Source: Acidimicrobiia bacterium (GTDB lineage Bacteria > Actinomycetota > Acidimicrobiia > Spongiisociales > ZC4RG35). From it: a stretch of 8,364 bases of DNA. Position numbers and translations under genes: made by a program. The notes below the pieces were generated by a model that saw only the letters and a program-made list of their open reading frames with translations, did no database searches and had not been told where the DNA came from. Each line of letters begins with the position of its first letter. Position 1 is the first letter of the stretch. The stretch spans positions 1 through 8,364 of the forward strand of contig JAUXMQ010000032.1 of the NCBI GenBank assembly GCA_030623125.1, read 5' to 3'. Of the stretch, positions 5,842-8,364 are shown in pieces.

Positions 5842-6003
5842 GTGTCCTGAGTCGTAGGTTTGTGCTGATCGCGCCCGGGCATCGGCGTTCCTGGCAAGGA
5901 CGCACAACGAAGGCGCAGCCTTAGCTGCGTCAAGGCGGAGGACGCAGCCAGGGGCGTCGAGGGCAGGCGAGATTCTGTGCATGATTTGCGACTTAGGACA
6001 CTA
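5840..6003. mobile_element. MITE-like palindromic element filling the pgsA-gcvH gap
   Basis: The 164 bases are bounded by an imperfect terminal inverted repeat. TTGTGTCCTGAGTCGT (5840-5855) and the complement of 5988-6003, TAGTGTCCTAAGTCGC, match at 13 of 16 positions. Inside, GATCGCGCC (5867-5875) can pair with GGCGAGATT (5965-5973) except for one mismatch. GGCGTTCCTGGC (5884-5895) pairs with GCCAGGGGCGTC (5947-5958) at all 12 positions when G-U is allowed, and GGCGCAGC-CTTA-GCTGCGTC (5912-5931) forms an 8-bp hairpin. The heptamer GGACGCA occurs on both sides of that hairpin. There is no coding potential in it. No target-site duplication is obvious. It resembles dispersed non-autonomous elements or structured intergenic repeats, but copy number in the genome cannot be seen from here. 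Confidence 0.6.
5912..5931 (+). repeat. Central hairpin of the palindromic element
   Basis: GGCGCAGC and GCTGCGTC flank a CTTA tetraloop and pair over eight positions (one G-U on the plus strand). No T-tract follows on either strand, so it does not look like an intrinsic terminator. Confidence 0.55.
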
Positions 6004-6594
6004 GGTGCTGGGCGCGGACTTTACTTCCGCAAGAACCCTTCTCGCGTCACCGACATACTGGACAGTGACATACCAGTACATAGCGAGCCCGACAACACCC
6101 AACACCCACGCCAAGAGGGCGGTAACCACACCGAGAAAGTCGATCGCCGCCAGATAGAACAGGGGTATGGCGCCGTAGAGAATGAAGGTCGCCACCTTGC
6201 CGAGGTAACGAACCTCCAGCGTGCCACCGCCCTTGGAGAGAAGTATCAATGCCACCGCGCCCATGAGCAGCTCACGGGCGATAAGTCCGAAGCCAATGAC
6301 CAGTGGCACAACGGGGGGGTCCACGATCATCCCTCCGATGACGGCAGAGGCAATCATCAGACGGTCGGCAATCGGGTCGAGCGCCGTGCCGAGTCTGGAG
6401 ACCTGATCGAGTTTGCGGGCGAGGTAGCCGTCGATCCAGTCTGTCCAGCCGATCACGAAGATGAGACCCGCGGCCAGACCGATGTTCTCCTCCACCAGAA
6501 GCACCCACCAGAAGACGCCGACGCCCAACAGCCGGACAAGGGTGACGAGATTGGGAACCGTCATGATGCGGTCGGAGACTTGGGTGTCGGGCAC
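6001..6594 (-). CDS. pgsA: CDP-alcohol phosphatidyltransferase, PgsA-type
   Basis: Encodes 197 residues of a multi-pass inner-membrane enzyme that joins a CDP-diacylglycerol phosphatidyl group to an alcohol, most likely glycerol-3-phosphate. The full CDP-OH-P motif is present: DWIDGYLAR (52-60), then Gly69, Asp73 and Asp77 in GTALDPIADR. About five to six hydrophobic segments can be seen (roughly 18-34, 38-52, 80-95, 98-120, 135-150, 155-178). The N-terminal TVPNLVTLVR is typical of PgsA. The start is GTG at 6594, 20 bp after the preceding stop; ATG at 6564 is possible, but family members usually have residues before TVPN. Neither start has a good Shine-Dalgarno. The TAG stop (6003-6001) belongs to the terminal repeat of the adjoining element. 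The exact alcohol substrate cannot be told from sequence alone. Confidence 0.92.
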   Translation of the reverse strand: MPDTQVSDRIMTVPNLVTLVRLLGVGVFWWVLLVEENIGLAAGLIFVIGWTDWIDGYLARKLDQVSRLGTALDPIADRLMIASAVIGGMIVDPPVVPLVIGFGLIARELLMGAVALILLSKGGGTLEVRYLGKVATFILYGAIPLFYLAAIDFLGVVTALLAWVLGVVGLAMYWYVTVQYVGDARRVLAEVKSAPST

Positions 6595-6614
6595 CCGGTG
6601 AGCGTACCGCCGGC

Positions 6615-8364
6615 CTAGGAAACAGGTCTGACGTCGGCGATGCCACCGAGTCGTCCCTGAATACCTCCAAGACCTGCGGCGATATCAAAGGCGACCCGGT
6701 CCGAGCGGTACGCCTCGGTGATTTCGCTCGTGTACAACAGGAGATAGGGAAGGTCGGCCGACAGGGTGCTCTCCATAGCCCACATCGCCTGATGGGCATC
6801 TTCTGAGCTGTATGAGGCTTCGTACGCCTTGAGTTCTTGTGCGAACTCGACACCCGAGTATCCGGTGTTGTTCATGGGTCCGTCGACGCTGAAGAGAGTC
6901 CGGTAGTAGCCAGGTAGGGCGGGGTTGCCCAGAGACCAACCGAGGAGGTACATGTCGTAGTGCAGCAACCCGTCGTCGCCTGGGGTGAAGACGAGGTCGA
7001 CGACGCTGTCGAAGTCGGTTTCGACCGGTCTCACGTCGAAACCCAACCAACTCAGCGTGTCGGCTATTGCCGCTGCGTACAGTGGACGAGCGGGGTCGTA
7101 GGCGTCGCCCGGCGTGAGAATCGTCAAAGGAGCAGGCTCCAGTCCCCTTATTCTCAGATCGATTCCGGCAACGACAATTCCGTCCGCTCCCACGATCGGG
7201 TCCGTTGACCACGTGTATCCGGCATCGCGAAGGCCGGCGAGGGCAGATTCGAGACGGTTCGTCAGACTTCCCGAATAGCGGTCAGCGTTGCGCTCAGCGG
7301 CCTCGGGGTCGAACCATCTCGTGTTTACATCGCTGACAAAGCTGTGGGCGACCGAACCTCCGGTGGGGATCGAAGTGGCAAGCCCCTCCCTATCGAGGAG
7401 CAGTGCCAAGGCCGAACGGAAGGCGCTGTCCGACATGGGCTCTCGAGTCAGGTTGAAGCCCAGATACTTGACCCCGTTGGCAGGGCTCGTCTCCACGACG
7501 ATCGACGGATCCGAAGACACCGTTTTCAGGTGGTCCTGGGTGAGACCCTTCGGTGTGAGGATGGAGTCGATCTGTCCTTCACCAAGGGCGAGAACCGCCG
7601 CGGCTTCGTCGTCATAGATGTGGTACTCGACAACGTCTGGCGATGTCGCAAAGGGATATCCCGGGTTGGCGACACTGGTCACGATGGTGTCGCCAACCGA
7701 TGCCAGCGTCAACGGTCCGCCTCCCACATCGTGAGATCCGGGGATTGCAAAGAGCCCGGACCTATCAACGTCTCCGGCCAAGGCATGCCAGACATGGGTG
7801 GCCATGATGGGCGCCAGACCCGGTCCGTTCGGCCACAAACCGAGATTCGGACGCTCGTCGAACTCGATGCGAAGCTCGTAGTCGGAGTCGGCATGCATCG
7901 ACTCGATCGTTGCCGGGAACGCTTCGCTCCAACTCCCCTCGAGCCCAAGAGCACGAGTTGTTTCGAAGGTGAACACGATGTCGTTGGCGGTTATAGGCTC
8001 ACCGTCGCTCCAGTAGAGCGAATCGTTCAATGGCACGATTACCTGCCATCCATCCGAAGTGGGAGAAGGGCTGACCTCTGAAATGGCCAGCTCGGGAACG
8101 AGGGATCCGTCGACAGGGTCGAGGCTGTACAGGGCCGGTTTGGTCGGTCCGAGAATGTAGGCGTTCCACACCGAGGCCTCGCCTCCGTAGAAAGCCCAGA
8201 AGTTGTCGGTAGTCACTCCTGCAAGAACACCAACTCGATAGACAGACGGCGCAGGCTCCGTCGTCGCCACCGGCTCGGTTGTCGCAGAAGTGTCGACGAC
8301 GCTCGACGTGGGGTCGGCATCATCGGAAAGAAGGGCGATCGCGCTTGGATCCCCTCCGGGGCCG
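6615..8364 (-). CDS. Family 5 solute-binding protein of a peptide-type ABC transporter, 5' end outside window
   Basis: The frame is open to the right edge and gives 582 residues in the window. The first 35 or so (GPGGDPSAIALLSDD, then Thr/Ser/Pro-rich) look like the flexible linker that follows a lipoprotein anchor, so the signal peptide and lipobox cysteine probably lie just outside. A GTG at 8270 is only an internal codon. The SBP_bac_5 domain begins near YRVGVLAG and shows LYSLDPVDGSLVPELA, LYWSDGEPITANDIVFTFE and YLGFNLTREPMSDSAFRSAL, hallmarks of oligopeptide- or nickel-type binding lipoproteins of the DppA/OppA class. It would bind ligand outside the membrane and deliver it to permease subunits, which are not in this window. 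Its stop lies 20 bp before pgsA, so the two may be cotranscribed. Ligand is unknown. Confidence 0.9.
   Translation of the reverse strand, partial: GPGGDPSAIALLSDDADPTSSVVDTSATTEPVATTEPAPSVYRVGVLAGVTTDNFWAFYGGEASVWNAYILGPTKPALYSLDPVDGSLVPELAISEVSPSPTSDGWQVIVPLNDSLYWSDGEPITANDIVFTFETTRALGLEGSWSEAFPATIESMHADSDYELRIEFDERPNLGLWPNGPGLAPIMATHVWHALAGDVDRSGLFAIPGSHDVGGGPLTLASVGDTIVTSVANPGYPFATSPDVVEYHIYDDEAAAVLALGEGQIDSILTPKGLTQDHLKTVSSDPSIVVETSPANGVKYLGFNLTREPMSDSAFRSALALLLDREGLATSIPTGGSVAHSFVSDVNTRWFDPEAAERNADRYSGSLTNRLESALAGLRDAGYTWSTDPIVGADGIVVAGIDLRIRGLEPAPLTILTPGDAYDPARPLYAAAIADTLSWLGFDVRPVETDFDSVVDLVFTPGDDGLLHYDMYLLGWSLGNPALPGYYRTLFSVDGPMNNTGYSGVEFAQELKAYEASYSSEDAHQAMWAMESTLSADLPYLLLYTSEITEAYRSDRVAFDIAAGLGGIQGRLGGIADVRPVS

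Noticed and set aside
5831..5905. N-terminal extension of GcvH from an upstream start at 5905
   Set aside because: The added residues come from the palindromic element and match no GcvH; a strong ribosome binding site supports the ATG at 5830.
5831..6000. Glycine riboswitch upstream of gcvH
   Set aside because: The spacer is a terminal-repeat palindrome whose strongest stems form on the strand opposite to gcvH. I could not recognise tandem glycine aptamer cores or a terminator/anti-terminator arrangement.
7344..8081. Plus-strand open frame of 245 codons inside the solute-binding protein gene
   Set aside because: The opposite strand encodes a clear SBP_bac_5 protein throughout; the antisense translation shows no recognisable domain.
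1..8364. CRISPR array, tRNA or rRNA genes, defence or phage module
   Set aside because: No regularly spaced repeats, no cloverleaf or rRNA signatures, and no integrase, toxin or phage structural genes were seen; the window is mostly housekeeping genes.

Overview
The window looks like a chromosomal core region of a moderately high-GC actinobacterium, probably a deep-branching lineage such as Acidimicrobiia (lineage is inference). The main reason is gene order. A glycine cleavage H protein, a GarA-type FHA protein, an Rv1828-like MerR protein, a DUF151 bifunctional-nuclease protein and an Rv1830-like MerR protein occur here in the same order as the Mycobacterium tuberculosis Rv1826-Rv1830 cluster. 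A PgsA-type phosphatidyltransferase lies just upstream, as pgsA2 (Rv1822) does there.

Every supported gene reads on the minus strand, so transcription runs from high to low coordinates. In that order: a partial solute-binding lipoprotein (8364-6615); a CDP-alcohol phosphatidyltransferase (6594-6001); a 164-bp palindromic, MITE-like element that fills the gap (6003-5840); gcvH (5830-5450); a garA-like FHA gene (5404-4964); MerR regulator 1 (4971-4294); a D-Ala-D-Ala carboxypeptidase (4297-3173); hpt (3171-2602); a DUF151 protein (2562-2044); and a two-TM potassium channel with an RCK domain (2047-1049). A 147-bp gap with a plausible promoter, an inverted repeat and a strong ribosome binding site precedes MerR regulator 2 (901-428). 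Last comes a nuclease-like gene that runs off the left edge (431-1).

From garA to the channel gene most junctions are overlaps or gaps of 1-39 bp, which implies one transcript with translational coupling. The cluster joins metabolic control (GcvH, GarA, two MerR regulators) to cell-wall trimming, purine salvage and ion or membrane homeostasis. That functional link is inferred from position only.

The least ordinary parts are the palindromic element between pgsA and gcvH, whose terminal repeat supplies the pgsA stop codon and touches the gcvH ribosome binding site, and the PD-(D/E)XK-like gene at the left edge, which has no ATG/GTG/TTG start and appears to begin at a CTG overlapping the MerR stop.
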